This document shows positions 33,646 to 46,265 of a DNA stretch of 64,000 nt, one piece after another. How positions within the stretch are numbered: position 1 is the stretch's first letter; the number at the start of each line of letters is the position of its first letter. The translations under genes were made by a program, and so were the position numbers. Origin of the DNA: Sebastes aleutianus (Eukaryota; Chordata; Actinopteri; Perciformes; Sebastidae); NCBI GenBank assembly GCA_916700875.1, contig CAKAKS010000068.1, forward strand, positions 27,993,253-28,057,252, in the 5' to 3' direction. Under the pieces are notes generated by a model, which was not told the DNA's origin, made no database searches, and worked only from the letters and a program-made list of their open reading frames with translations.

Positions 33646-36600
33646 TTAATTTTTTTAAGTAAACCATTGATCACATTTTTTAGGGTGTAAACAGAAGAAG
33701 GACAATAACTCCGGATTCGGCTGTTAGTGCATTTTACAATTTTTAGGACATAATGATTTAAATTTAAAATATCCGCTGATTTACAGACATCTCTTTCCCA
33801 ATATAAGTCTATGGAAAAAAGTATTTTTGGGCCCAATAGCATCATGTGATGGACCTGGAAGTTGTAATTCCATAGTTTGACCACTATGTCGAATGTGCTT
33901 CAAAGCCCAGCGTTCTTCCTGAGGGCCTTGTTAACAAGCCCAATACTTCAGCATGTCACCACCCTAATGAGGGCTGCCCTAGAGACTTTGGATTGGTTCA
34001 GATGATTTAAAAAAAAAAAACGATATAATTGCTTACATGCAGTTTTAGAAACGAAACCAGGGAGATCGTCTTCAGTCTCTAGTAGAGCGACGTGTTTAGA
34101 GACTGACTTGTGAGTCTGCTGTACATGTGGTGCAGGTCGATAGTTGGCAGTTTGAAGAGCGAGTTTAGAAATTTGACGAGGATGTTTGATGCATTCAGAT
34201 GAATATTTATTGAGCATAAGGATATCTGTAGAGGAATAGAGTATGTGCAAAATCCATCCGGTATTAGGATGGAAATGTAGACAGAAACACTGTCAGTTGA
34301 AGAAGAAGAAGAAGAGAGTTGAGTTTTAAATCTGCCCTTGGTGGTATCTCTGTGTGGTAGTATCTCTCTTTAGGTCATCCTGACCCAGTTCGGTTAAACT
34401 GGACAATTTTCCCTCTGGCAAGATCAATGTAGATTTAGAAGCAGAACATTAATACAGGAAGAAATACTCGTATCGGGTCGGGTCATACATATTTAGTAGA
34501 ACTCACCATTATTTATATTATTCATGAAATACATGGCCATAGCTCTTTTAGACATAGTTTCTGCCTCTATTAGGTTTTTATTTTATTGTGAGTGTGTAAA
34601 AAAAAAAAAGTGAGCTGACTGTCAGATTGTAATCTTGAGCTACAGTTGCTCATACAGTATTCTGTGTTCAGGGCTCAGTCCTGTAGTCATGTACAGCTGT
34701 GATCTGCTTCACCAGAGGGGGAATCTCTGAGGGTCGGCCCCTCTCTGTACTATGATAGAGACATGCTGTGAAGCTGTGAGTGTTTCCATCTGTCACTTTG
34801 TCACTTGGCTCCTCAATTTCATCCTTCGCTTTCTATCTTCCTCCATGTTACAACTCGGTGTCCGTTTTCATGTATTCTCCTAACTTTACGTCTCTTTCTG
34901 CCCTTCCTCCTGTCTCTTTCTGAGCCAAATCTGCTGCAATCCACCACCTAAATTGTCCAACTGTTATCAATTTCCAGCCCCATTACGTCTTTGCTACATT
35001 GGGACAGACGGTTCTCCCCACTTATGATAATTCATCTCCATTTATGTGTGACAAAACAGGACATTCATGTCCTCTCGAGGCCTGGATAATGCTCACATGA
35101 GAGTCCAATCCCTCCCTCCCGGACCACTTTAAAGACTTTCCCAGTTCTCCCTTCCCTGCTGTTTCTTTTCCTGCAGCTTTCTGCTCTGGCTCTACAGCCT
35201 CGTATCTTATCCACGAAGGACTTGTTTGATTGGCTATACAAAACCATTTCTATATTACAATCATTAGCAGCAGGGAAGGTGTGGGTAAAGGACGAGCAAA
35301 CAAGAACTTAATGATGCTCTTGCACTTTGAATATGCTCTATAATTGGCCTTTTACAAAGAACGCAGTTTGCGCTGCGCTCAACGCTGGGTTCAGCACACA
35401 TCACAGCAAAGCAAAAGCTGTTTTTGCGCTGTGTAAACCGTCGGAAATCATGAATTCAAGGCGGAATAGTGTCGTTGCCATGTTCTGTGTGAAAGGCCCG
35501 TAATGAAAGCGTTGCAGTGATTATGAAACCCGGGGAGAAACCGTGCCCCAGTCGGACCTCTGAGGACACAGTGGGCCTCGGTCAATTTTGAATTCTCCTT
35601 GAAGGGATGCATCAAGTGGTGCAGAATTGAAACCAGAGCCTGAGAAGTTCATTAACAGGCTTTCAGAAAAAAAAAAGGATCCAAAATCCTTAGTGCTCAG
35701 GAAGCTTTGGCCATCACTGTCATGAATCAATTAACTGGAATTTGTTGATTAAAACTTAATGTAGGACTGGGTGGAAATGCATCTCTCTCATTCAATGTGT
35801 CACCTTCAGAGTTCGACGATGGATTAAATGTCTGCTGACGGTTTCAAGTGGAATCATTCACTCATGAACGATTTATTAAAAACAGACTTTTTGAGTGCCG
35901 AGCTTTTAAACGCCGAGCTAATCCCCAACCATCAATTTTTGTTCTGCTGACATACTGTATTTTAAAAAGATAGTTTTGGATGGGATGTCTCATGTTATTA
36001 CACAGATAGCAGACAGCAATAGAATTGGACTAACCACAGGTCGATGGAGCTTGTGTGCAACTTTAAAGCATTTCTATGTTTACAAGATTATATTCATAGA
36101 TCCTATCCCATTAATAATTTGTAATTTTAAGAGGACACTTTCTCAGAGCAGGCTCTCTTATTGAGTGATTACTAAAAATATCATAAAATATACGAGTCCA
36201 TTAACTGGAGCGGTAGTCTTTAACTTATTTAACATGAATATTCATGATGGGTAAATGGCAGACAGCATGAATTATGCTCATGGGAAAATAGCATATCTGC
36301 CAAAACAGTTACATTATTTAAAAAAAGACAGAATATTTAATATTTTAAGTAAAACCATCAGGTATTCCATGCATGTTTCTGCACCTTTTGAAAGCTCCCT
36401 CCCTCCCACATGGGTGTTTTGAATTATTCTGGCTGAACAGATCTCTTCCTAGGTTGACACGTGGCTGAAGCAACGCTGGGATTTCAGTACATGGATCCAT
36501 GGTCCTGCTGTTATGCATGCTTACACACTCTCATAGCTTACAGGGGAACTTAATCACAATTGAGTCCAAGTGACTGCCATTAAAAAAAACGCCGGTAGCT

Positions 36601-36754
36601 ACAGTCAGGAATCCTTACTTTACATTGTATGAATAGCAATGATGTTTGCTTTTTGTGTGATGTCATTGTGAGAAAATGGCTTGATGGTTCAGCTGATGGT
36701 ATATTGTTTTATTTAAATGATTTAATCTTGTTTATATCTTAAATTCTGGATCTT
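33646..36754. other. Unassigned stretch
   Basis: It holds short A runs near 34010, 34600 and 35670 and a GAA run at 34299-34315. The part 35360-35510 (TTTGCGCTGCGCTCAACGC, then TGTGTGAAAGGCCCG) is CpG-richer and looks like repeat sequence, but I cannot name it. No exon is supported. Confidence 0.4.
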
Positions 36755-36845
36755 AATTAATTTTATTATGTTTTTATTGTAAAGCACTTTATAACTTTGA
36801 AGGGTGCTTTTTAACTAAAGTTATTATTAGTATTATTAATGATGA
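36755..36845 (+). mobile_element. LINE 3' tail
   Basis: It contains TTGTAAAGCACTTTATAAC, then GGGTGCTTTTTAACTAAAG, and ends in a TTATTATTAGTATTATTA tail. This layout is typical of 3' ends of L2/CR1-type LINEs. No coding part remains. Confidence 0.65.
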
Positions 36846-38133
36846 TAACAGAAGAATATAAGGGAGATGTCAATCATATGCTGTGTTTACACATCAGGCA
36901 AACATACATGGTGGTATAGTATCATGTGAATGTAGGCACTTTAAAGCATTTATTACATGAGGCGGAGGGGAACCAAACCATGAAGAACACACTCCACACT
37001 CCAAACAATCCATTACTGTACTGTATGTAAGCAACATACAACATCAGTTGACCTCTCTGAGGTCTCTTAAAATGTACTTTATCTCCATTACCTCCATACA
37101 TCGTTCATCTTTTAGATAGCGTTCACAGTCATTTTGACATATTCTATATTAGCTGACCTTACAATGCAACACTAGTATGTTACCATCCAGTCATGCATGA
37201 GCAAACATACATTTATCAAGCAGCCTTGCTTTGGTTTACTGAAGTAAAATGCTCTCCATTTTCTGCAGACCTAACGGGCAGTGAGAGTTAATGTCAGGTG
37301 CTTTGGCACTCGACTTTCTTCAATTTTTTCCCCCTCCTTCCTCTCTCATCCTCCTCCTCCTCCTCCTCTCACCTGCTGTGTCCAGGGGAAACAGTCTCAT
37401 GGGGAGAAATGCTGTTTGCTTTTTTGAATGTCAGTCTGGACATTGTTGCTTTTCACAGACAGCAATATGCTCCTGTGGTTCATATCTGAAGCAGGTGTCT
37501 GGTCAAATCAGAATAAGAAACTTCCACTTCTACAGAATGTAGATGAAGATAAGGAAGGAATACAGTACAAGGATGAAATGAAAACAGGAACTGAAGGGAG
37601 GAGATGGTGTAAAAGGACGAAGATAATGACAGAACAACAGATTGAAAGTATGGATGCTAATTGCTTTCTCGTTTCGCCGGATGAATACGGAGTGCAGGCG
37701 TCAGCCTAAAAGACAGGATGAATCACTGAGTCCATAATGTGCTTTGCTTTCATAAGGTATTTTCGTGAAATGCGTGTTGCTTTGCATCAGGGGAATTTTG
37801 GATTACTTCCCTGGCTTCTCTTTACTGGCTGTCAGCCAGACGCTGCTGGCTGTTCATTACCCCGAATTCTGAATTTCTGCCAGACTATTCTGTCCGTACA
37901 GTGAAGGAGCGGCGACTCATGAGTTTATTGCTATAGTGGTCTCATCTCACAAGTCTCATCATCATCACATCTTTCATGTGTTTGAAAATTATTCCTTTAA
38001 GACCTATCAGTCTTCACTAAATTAGTCTTTGTAATGCTACTGTATCATAAATAACAGCTGAAAAATTCATAGACATAGGCCATGGTTCCACCGGGCTAAT
38101 TTTTGGAGTCTGATATTATATTTTCTTTCTGAA
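36846..38133. other. Unassigned stretch with a TCC run
   Basis: (TCC)6 lies at 37349-37366. Overlapping plus-strand frames at 37291-37709 have no recognisable domain. A 36-nt segment (37459-37494) between a good acceptor and a plausible donor is noted in the findings only. Confidence 0.35.
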
Positions 38134-38755
38134 TTAAAACTGCAGTGTGTAGAAATGGAGCAAATATTATGAAATAAAGTTAATTTTATAAAACGGTCAC
38201 TATATCCTGACAGTAATGCATGAGACAGGTAATCTGAAAAACAATTATGTATCTCTGTGTCCTCCGGTGCTCCTAATGTCATCTGCAAGATTTCACAGAT
38301 GGAGGAAAACACCAGTGAGAGCTGATCTGGACTCTGCCGTCCAGCTGCTGTCTATGAGAGCCGGCTGTCAATCACTCGCGAACTCTGACCAAACGGTCAA
38401 ACTAGGCAGCGCTGATCAAATACGAATCAATATTCTGTTACTGTAATGCCTATTTCTCAACTCAAATGTTTTCAGAAACATCTTGTAGTGTACTGTTAAG
38501 CTGTAAAATGCGAAAGTTTGCCCGCCAGCCGGAGCACAGCCAATAGGAACGCTCGATAGGAACGCTCTCTCTGAAATGATATATGATTGGCCAAAGTCTA
38601 GAAAAGTCTAAAGCTTTTTTAAAGCCTGAAAAACAGAACCTTGAGGAGGTGCAGAAGTCTAGTTTTCTCTCAGAACACTTGAATTACAATATGCTGCAAG
38701 GTTATTATGGAATTTTTGCCCAATGATGCCAAAAACATTCTGCCTACTGCAGGTA
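38134..38755 (-). mobile_element. TTAA-bounded non-autonomous element, copy 3
   Basis: It starts at TTAA (38134-38137) followed by AACTGCAGTGTGTAGAAATG and ends at GTTTTTGGC-side sequence reading TCTGCCTACTGCAGGTAAA. The second TTAA is degraded to GTAAA. In reverse complement it aligns with 528-1095 and 25125-25692. The block with CCAAT and GC-box remains (near 38535-38560), but the YY1-like word is lost to a small deletion there. Its open frames are the usual spurious frames of this repeat. Confidence 0.8.
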
Positions 38756-38940
38756 AAAAGCCTGAATTATATCTGGGTTTTTACCCGAAACTGTAATGCA
38801 TGTGAAGCAATTTGACATTTGCCTATCACTGCATTGATCAACGACGTTTCAGGACCATGGGCAGCACTGTTTGTTGTGTGTAGGGGGTGCTTGTGTAGGT
38901 GCTGCGCTGTCCGTAGTTCTGAAACACAGTGGAGGAGATC

Positions 38941-38943
<3 letters not shown>

Positions 38944-38982
<39 letters not shown>
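38944..38982. repeat. AGAC tetranucleotide microsatellite
   Basis: About nine and a half near-perfect AGAC units. Confidence 0.95.
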
Positions 38983-39964
38983 AGCCGGTTTCTTAGTTTG
39001 ATTTCTTAGCCTTCCTCCATTACATGGTTTTAAAGAGAGAGAGCAAAAAGCTGTTTCTACAAAAGCTGTTTCTGCGAGCCTCCCTCTGCTGATTTTGACT
39101 AAGAATCATCATTAATATATTCAGTGCTCTAATAGTGCTACGTCCTCATGTGATTGCTCTGATTAATAATTGTATTATTAGATTTCGAAACAGTACCCAT
39201 ATGTTCTTATTTAGCGTTTCTGAGGGTATTACATGGTTAAATCCATTAATTTAATTCCTCTATTCTGTTTCAAAATATGAACAGAGGTTGTTTACAGTCA
39301 TGCACACTCTTTCAATATTCATTTAATTACAGGGACATTAAATGACATGAAAATTCACTAAATACAGTATCACAAATTCATGTCAAACATGTCAATTAAC
39401 AGACCACCGTAATAAAAAATAGAGTACATTATTATTTAAAAACTTAAACAGTAATGCACAAAACCAAATAATGTGTAAAACCATTAGTTAAAAGTATATA
39501 AAATATTTTAGATTTAACTGCCGGCAACAGCAGCCTCTTGAATGTGCATGCACTGCACGTACAGAGTCAGAAGTTACTTTGCAGTGTTTTATTTTTAGTT
39601 TAAGTCTCCATCTCCCATCAGATTATTACGCTTTTTTGAGCAGTCTGATACTCTGCACCTTTGTGGCCTTTGTTCAAATATCTCTCCAAGCACTGACAGA
39701 TAATATGGTTCTTATTCAAAGCAGCTGAATTGATAATCCCATTAGACTATAGGAGGGTAAAGGCAGTGCATCTTCAGCGGCGGGGTGTCATTCCAGCTCG
39801 CTGCAGGGTTATCTCTGTCTCTGAAGACGACTGCTGAGCTCGGGCTGTATGGCTCTGTACTTCATATTGGATTCTGGGACGTGAGCAGCACTCTTTTCCC
39901 ACCACCCGTTAAGACTGTTACATCACCACAGGAAGTACTCCCGTGCTTTTTTTTTTGTAGAGCA
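38983..39964. other. Unassigned non-coding stretch
   Basis: An AT-rich stretch in which nothing is recognised. Confidence 0.4.
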
Positions 39965-40165
39965 AGTGGGGCCTAAGGATGGTGATGTCTGTCAGTTGAT
40001 CCATCCGTTCGACACTTTGATCCAGAGTATGATAAAGAAAATTCCACTCGATTTTACGTGTCTCAATCACTACAGTTGGAATTCCAAAGAAATACTGTGG
40101 AAATTAATGATCCCTGAAGATAAGATTTATGAAAGAAAATCGATTTTGGTGACCCCCTGACCTTT
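39965..40165 (+). repeat. Degenerate 'ATTGGATGGATT' dispersed repeat, short plus copy
   Basis: It shares with 47061-47590 the order GTCAGTTGATCCATCC, a poorly kept middle, AATTAATGATCCCTGAAGA, and GGTGACCCCCTGACCTTTCC. It is heavily mutated. Confidence 0.5.
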
Positions 40166-40217
40166 CCTCTAATGACAAGTTTCCCTCTTACACAATAAAT
40201 AAAGGTTCACTGTGTGT

Positions 40218-40565
40218 TCAAATATCCATACTACCATACTGTACTCACTATTCAGTATGCCAGAAATATATTTAGTATGTCCCAGTACAGAGTATGTCAA
40301 ATGCAATATGACAAAAATACCAGGATGTACTACTACATCCGGTCATATTTTGCAGTATGCAAGCCAGCATGCTTTTCTGGCTATTCTGACCCACAATCCT
40401 CTGCACAGCGGATATATGAACAAGAGAGTCAAAGTTCAAGCTGCAATGTTGTGATGAAGTAGTATGTACTAATTGTATGCATACTGCATGCAACAGTACT
40501 TACTTTGTAAGGGCAGCTGCAGTACGTACGTACTAAAAGTAAACAAATAAGTATGCAATTTGGAA
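40218..40565. mobile_element. MITE rich in AGTATG words
   Basis: The left end is TTCAAATATCCATACT and the right end in reverse is TTCCAAATTGCATACTTATT, an imperfect inverted repeat. The interior is rich in CAGTATG, AGTATGT and AGTACT words, characteristic of a teleost MITE group. A perfect 14-bp palindrome AGTACGTACGTACT lies at 40521-40534. Three overlapping frames inside are not genes. Confidence 0.7.
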
Positions 40566-42684
40566 TATAGCATTAATCTTTATTCTTCCATGTTTATGGC
40601 CTCCTTTTTGGACACTTACAGGTTTTTCTTGGCCAACCTAACACCAAATTTTTACATTGCACACATGTTTTCTGAGTCTAATTGGTAGATAACTGGGTCA
40701 TTTTTGAGTAACCTTTTGCTCCCAAAGAGAAACATTTTTTTTTTTAATTCAGTAACCCTTTCCTTCAGGACAAACCACACATTAGTAGCTCCACTACTTC
40801 CAATCTGACGTTTGCAGATGTGATGCATAATGAACACATCTGGATTAGAGATTGTGGCAGTGATCAAAATCACAGCTCTATTTAAGAACCACTTGAATGT
40901 ATGCAGTAACAATTCCCTCTCAACCTCTGGCTATGCCCTTTTTCTTCTCATCTCTCGTGTTCATCGCTCTCCACCCTTTTCCTTCCTCCACATCACTACT
41001 CCTTTTAATCAACAGCCTGGTAATGATATCATGTCATCGTTCAAGGAGCCCAGATATGCCCGGATATATTTTTCCTTCAATAATCACCTAGGGTGTGTGT
41101 TGGAGAGAGATGTGTCGGGGCTTGCTGGAGCTTGAAGCGGCTCAGTTACAATGATCCACTCCACTGGGCTGTAGGAAGCTATTGTGAACTCCAGATTAAT
41201 AGCAGTGACGCGAACATGCCCTTCATTCCCCCCACAGATCTCATCAAGTCTACTTTCGGTTACTCAGTAGAGGGGAGTAAAGACATTTTTGGTTGGAAAG
41301 GTGAGAAGGCAGCAGTGTGAGAGTGTACCAGGTGAGGCTCGGTTAGAGCTTATTTGTGTGTGTGCAGCAGCCCTTCTATTAATCATAGTCATGCTTGGTG
41401 GCATAAAATAATTTCCTTGTTCTCCTCAGTGATGTTTATCTGCTCAGATTATTTATCATCAGGGGACATGGATTTACTGCTCAAGTCTCTCCAGCTGAGA
41501 CGGAAGATTTAAAGCTCATTGTGAGTCACGTATAAAAGAGCTGCATGGACTGTTTGCTACAGTCTGCTCACCTCAACTTTAATTCAGATATTCATGAATC
41601 TCTCCTGAACTGAGGATGTGTATATTGTTGTGATCATGCGTGTTATCTCTGAAATAAAAGACTGGAGATTTAATCACACACAAACAAAGAGGATCGTACT
41701 TCAAAGAGGGAAGAGAGCAGCGGGGAGAGAAAGAGGCTGTGTGAAAAATATCCTCTATCTTTTGATCTTGATGCGGCAATGTTTATATGTGCATCCAATC
41801 AATAATCCCCTGGTCTTGTTTGATAGCATAAAGGCTGTGCTGTTTGATAGCTACTAACTCACTCCCACATGGGGTTCTACAAAGGCACAGTATGTTGCTA
41901 GGCAACATAATTGAATTGCATGGGTGGGCATCCGCTTTTGGCATATAGGTTAAGTAACTTGCCATTAGCCACTGATGCTGATAACCACTTATTTGTGTGT
42001 TTCCATTAGGTGGACAGTTGTTGATTAATGTGTCCAGTCCATAACGGTGATTGCAGGATAAGGTTACACACTACATCAGTGGTTTGTGTCAGGACTTTGG
42101 GCAATGACATTGTCATTTCTCAGCTGTTTAACAGGGTCTCCCGTCAGTGCATGCTTCTGTGGTGATATTGCTGTTACACTGAAGCAGCACAAACACGCTG
42201 CATGATATAGTCGATATACTGTATTTATCTGCTTGTTTAAAACCAGCGGCAAGCCTCTATGAATGGCAATGGGGATGTGAAATTCCACGATTCTCAATAC
42301 CACTTCGATACCAGAGTAAAAAACAAAAGTAAAACAATAAATCCCATGTACTTCAACATAAACTCCTTTATCGTTTGCATATTGTTTTTTCTTAGGAAGT
42401 TATACAGGTCATAATTCACTCTCTATTATATATTTTATATTGCTGTGAAATATTCAATTTGAACACATCATAAGGTTATAAATTACCTTTGCTCAGTATC
42501 ATTTTCACTGAATAGAGCATGAATGCATCATAATGTAAAAAATATGGTGCGTCCCCTAGACGAGTCTATTGTCAGTTTCAATCTCAACCCTTTAAAGTCT
42601 TGGTCTTTCTCTCTGTCTCTGTACACTCTGGTCTTGGTCATGACATGTCTCAGTTTAGGTGGTCTTGACTACACCAATGCTAAT
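40566..42684. other. Unassigned non-coding stretch
   Basis: Short frames on both strands (40830-41857) overlap and show no domain. No repeat end is recognised. Confidence 0.4.
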
Positions 42685-42689
42685 AAAGG

Positions 42690-42860
42690 CTACAGAATAT
42701 GGTTATGTTATGGTTAGGTTTAAGCACAAAAACAATTTGGATAGGATTAGGGACACATTGTGGTTTACGTTAAAGGGAGTGATCATGGTCATGGTAAAAT
42801 AAACCAACATTGACCCTGTCCCAGATGACAGCAGAACATGATGTCGTTGATTACTTTGTC
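42690..42860 (-). repeat. Diverged relative of the tRNA-like-box repeat body
   Basis: GGTTAGGTTTAAGCAC, GGATAGGATTAGGGA and GATCATGGTCATGGTAAAAT follow in the same order as the reversed body at 63770-63860, but with low similarity. It may be a separate, related family. Confidence 0.4.
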
Positions 42861-44914
42861 GCTCTATTACAACCTTCCTTTGCTCTCGACGGACAGAGTC
42901 ATAATCACCATGCTCACAAGATGGCTTCGTCACTTGAACACAAACACCTTTTTTTTTCTTTTTTTTTTGATGGTGTTGTTTAGCATTCTCTCTGCCTGGT
43001 AGCCGATATCATTTCTTGCCCTCTCTCATTTGTTTAATTCCTCATAAACATTGCATAGCTGAGTGTTTGCAGCATTAATTTTCTTCCTTGTATCCCACAT
43101 CCAGAAGCTGGATACAATTGTGAGAATAATACAAACCACAATGTTGTTTTCAAACACATGTATTTCCTAGCCAGCTTGCTGATTTACGACTTTGCTTTTA
43201 GTACACTTTTAGTGCTGACTTTAGTACTTAAGTAGATGTCAATAGTTGCCATTAGCGGTGCTTAATTGCTAAATGTCATAGTGTTAGATAACCCTGACAA
43301 GACTCATCGTGAATCATAAAGTGTTTAAAAAAAAGTCATGACTTGTATTCACCCATCAGATTGTTCATATTAATCAGAAACAAAAATGTGTTTGTGCTCA
43401 GCCACTCAACTTCTTAATTTCCCTTTTTATTTGGAGGTGAGATCTAAAACAAAAAGTCAAGAATTTCATGCAGACAAGCAACCACAATCATTTTTTTTTT
43501 AAATACACACTCAAGGCTTTAGAGAAAGCCGCTAATCTCAGCACTGAGGCACATTTATTTCTTGCCTTTGTGTGGATAGGCATTCGATCTAGGAGATGGT
43601 GTTTGACTCCTGCTGCGGGGGTTGAAGCAGATAAGAACCAATAAAACACTCTGTCTGGTGCTCTGTAGCCGTAAACCTGTAAGGAGAGAAGAATGGGTTT
43701 CACTGGAGTCCAATCGCATGTTACGGAGCAATGGAGGGAGACAGCGGCAGGACCACCACTGAAGATTAACATTTTCAATAGACCTGAAGAGACTGTGATG
43801 TTGTCACTAGAGTGACGTCTACATTTACACAGTGGTTTTTGACATGCTGATAATTCCATACTGCAGCATTGATTTCGAGACCACCTAATTCACTCAAATG
43901 CTGAACTAAATTATGATTTTAGTGTCTCTCTTCTCTATACCATGATGAGAGAAGAGCCTTAGCATTATATAAGTAGATGTGGTGTGTGTGTGAGAGCATG
44001 TGTTTCTGAGTGTGTCTTGGTTATTCATAAGGGTTTGAAGTCTATCAAAGTCTTTCCATACCCCTTTACGTTGGTTTCAGCTTCAAAATCAAAGACTCCA
44101 AACAATATATTCATGGTGATTTCAGGCATCGCAATACTTTCATCCTCGTGCAGTCTAGAATACATGACTCATCCGCCCTTGGCGCTCATTTGTTATGAGC
44201 TATACTGTAGATTCAAAGGAAACTGTGTGTGTGTGTGTCAATACATGGCTGCTTGACATGACTGAATCATCTGTGAGCCCTCAGCCTCCTTTATCTGAAT
44301 GCGTCGGAGGATCAAGGCCGCGTTTCTCTTCCATGGACTGTTTCCCTATAATGGTTCTAGGAAAGACAAGAGGCAGGCGTGATTGCTATTTGGTCCTCTG
44401 AATGTAAGAGCAGGAGCAGACTATTGAGATTCAGCTTCTGATGTGCTCCAGCCAGATCCGAGTATAGCCAGCAGGCTGTCAGTGAATAACAAGATGCAGC
44501 TATCGCACTGCTATTGATTCTGTAGAAATAGAGAATCCATCCTGGGCTGATGAAATGTTTACAAAGCACTTAAAGCTAAGAAAACAACTGCAGCTGAGTA
44601 GAGTAGGCTTTTTTGTGACACACTGCATGTCCAATTTTGTAATAATGAAATCCAAATTGCACCAATGATTTCTGTGTAGCTCAGAGTGTCACATACACCA
44701 GCCAACAAAACCCTCCCTGCACTATGTCTGATCTCTATCTTTATTGAGCTAAAACAGTTTAACTTGCAGTATCACATGTTAGATATAAACCAGCGTGTTG
44801 AACTGCTCCTCTGTTTTAGGGTTATCAAGATATCTACAGTAGTTAAGTCTGGGTCTGTGTCACTGTGAACCGACCGGGTTATAATTGTGTTGATGGTCGA
44901 AATGCACACATTTG
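42861..44914. other. Unassigned stretch with TG runs
   Basis: Short TG runs lie at 43981-43991 and 44224-44238, and T runs at 42950-42968 and 43491-43500. A 123-codon minus frame (43859-43488) has no domain I recognise and is not called. Confidence 0.4.
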
Positions 44915-45200
44915 ATTAGATTCAACTTTATTTTTATTGCACAGAGTACATGTACTGACAACGAAATGTAGTTTAGCATCTTAGCAGAAGTGCAAAAAGC
45001 AATAATGTACAGAGGAATATGCAGAATAAACAGCAATACAGTATATCAAATACATGTAGAATGTAGAATAAACAGTAAGGGGTAGATCCACTAGATATAA
45101 ACAGTATGGAAATGAACAGTCTTCGGTATGAATATGAACAATGTACAGTTTGAATATGTGCAGCAGTTACAGTCGGCAGAGCAGGTAAACAAATATATAG
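44915..45200 (-). mobile_element. Retroposon 3' region ('TTTATTGCAC..CAACGAAATG')
   Basis: ATTCAACTTTATTTTTATTGC, shown here by its parts TTCAACTTTATT and TTTATTGCACAG, is followed by ACAACGAAATGTAGTTTAGC and GCAGAAGTGCAAAAAGCAAT. Such blocks end many fish retroposon insertions, and the orientation suggests the element's 3' end is at the left. No reverse transcriptase is seen. The right part has irregular repeats of AGAATAAACAG. Confidence 0.55.
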
Positions 45201-45209
45201 TGCAGGTGT

Positions 45210-45653
45210 TAGGGATGCACCGATAATGGATCGGATATCGGGCCGATACTGACTCAAATAGCTGGATTGGGTATCGGTGACAATGGGACCTATTCAATTA
45301 AATTCTATGTTTATATACTATATGCATTGTATATTTTAATTCAAGTTTAAATTTTGAGCAATTTGTTGCTGCATTAAAAGGGTTTACACTTGAGATTTAA
45401 TTCCTGATAATTTTGAAGATGTTTTACCAAGTTGTTGTGTACAATTTTTTTTTAATAATAGATATCAATTCAGCAAATTTCTATCTTTGTATTTTTTTGT
45501 TATATTTTGTTTTACAAAGTTAAGAAAGCAATCTTTAATTCAAACCTGATGTTACATTAAAGAATGATCCCAGTCACTTCCACACAGTGAAGCATACAGC
45601 TTATTATTTAAACACTGGTATCGTATTGGTACTTGGTATCGGCCGATACCCAA
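45210..45653 (+). mobile_element. hAT-like element (AGGGATGCACCGAT end), right end degraded
   Basis: The left terminus TAGGGATGCACCGATAATGG is followed by GATCGGATATCGGGCCGATA. Near the right, GGTATCGTATTGG and TATCGGCCGATACCC are the matching subterminal part, but the final GTGCATCCC is missing. There is no open frame. It abuts the retroposon fragment on its left. Confidence 0.75.
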
Positions 45654-45929
45654 AGCTTGCATTTGGATGCAAAGAGAAGGCTGACTGGTGAGGTCATTGG
45701 TTTGGCTTGCCCAGATTGTGTCAGGTTGTCTACCTGAAGAGTCAAACGTACCTGTTAATGCTGGTGTGGCAGAATATTCCCCTTATTTCCCAGATCAGCA
45801 ACATTGAGCAGTAGTGCATTGTTTTAATTTGCTTATTGCTGTTCCTTATATTAAAACTACAGTTGGTATCTTGAGAAACTAGCAAGAGTACACTAGATTT
45901 AAAAAATGATCCAACTGAAAACCTCAGCC

Positions 45930-46024
45930 CAGTGCTGCCATCTCTTTTCCACTGAAAGTAGCTAGCAGCACTAGCTCCAAAAGTCACTAAATTTAGCGAG
46001 AAAGTTGCCAAGTTGGCAACACTG
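45930..46024. mobile_element. 95-bp inverted-repeat element, copy 2
   Basis: CAGTGCTGCCATCT to AGTTGGCAACACTG, the same 95-bp length as copy 1 at 4549-4643, with shared GAAAGTAGCTAGCAGCAC. Similarity continues outward on both sides (about 45891-46060). A minus-strand frame covering it (46059-45742) is spurious. Confidence 0.75.
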
Positions 46025-46112
46025 ACAGCCCGTCCCTTCAGGCCTCCCTCCAAAGCCAAAGGGGCCTTTAAACATTTAGGTCAGTAGGGTTCACTTGTCA
46101 TTGCTAAGGTAC

Positions 46113-46265
46113 CTTCAAATTGGCTGATCCCACAGTGAACAAGCCAGAGTCACTGTTTTTTTCCCTTAATGCATCACAGCTTGGAGCTAGGACAGGAGGA
46201 TTCTCTGACATAGAGATTTGGATGGACTTCACATCATCCTGACATGTTCCAGAAATAACAACCAC
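46113..46265 (-). CDS. Candidate internal exon, unknown product
   Basis: On the minus strand the tract TATCTTTCTTTATTTTCAG ends at 46266, directly before an open block of exactly 153 bp (51 codons). The block is followed by a donor-like AAG|GTACCT at 46113/46112. Both borders are phase 0. The peptide begins VVVISGTCQDDVKSIQISMS and continues with a Pro/Ala/Ser and acidic stretch, with no low complexity. I recognise no family. There is an in-frame stop two codons after the donor, as expected for an intron. Other exons of the same gene are not identified, and such blocks do arise by chance. Confidence 0.25.

Noticed and set aside
43488..43859. 123-codon minus-strand open frame
   Set aside because: Lysine run at the end comes from a T tract, and no domain is recognised. 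Chance cannot be excluded.
45742..46059. 105-codon minus-strand frame resembling hypothetical fish proteins
   Set aside because: It covers the 95-bp inverted-repeat element and its flanks; such predicted proteins come from translated repeats.
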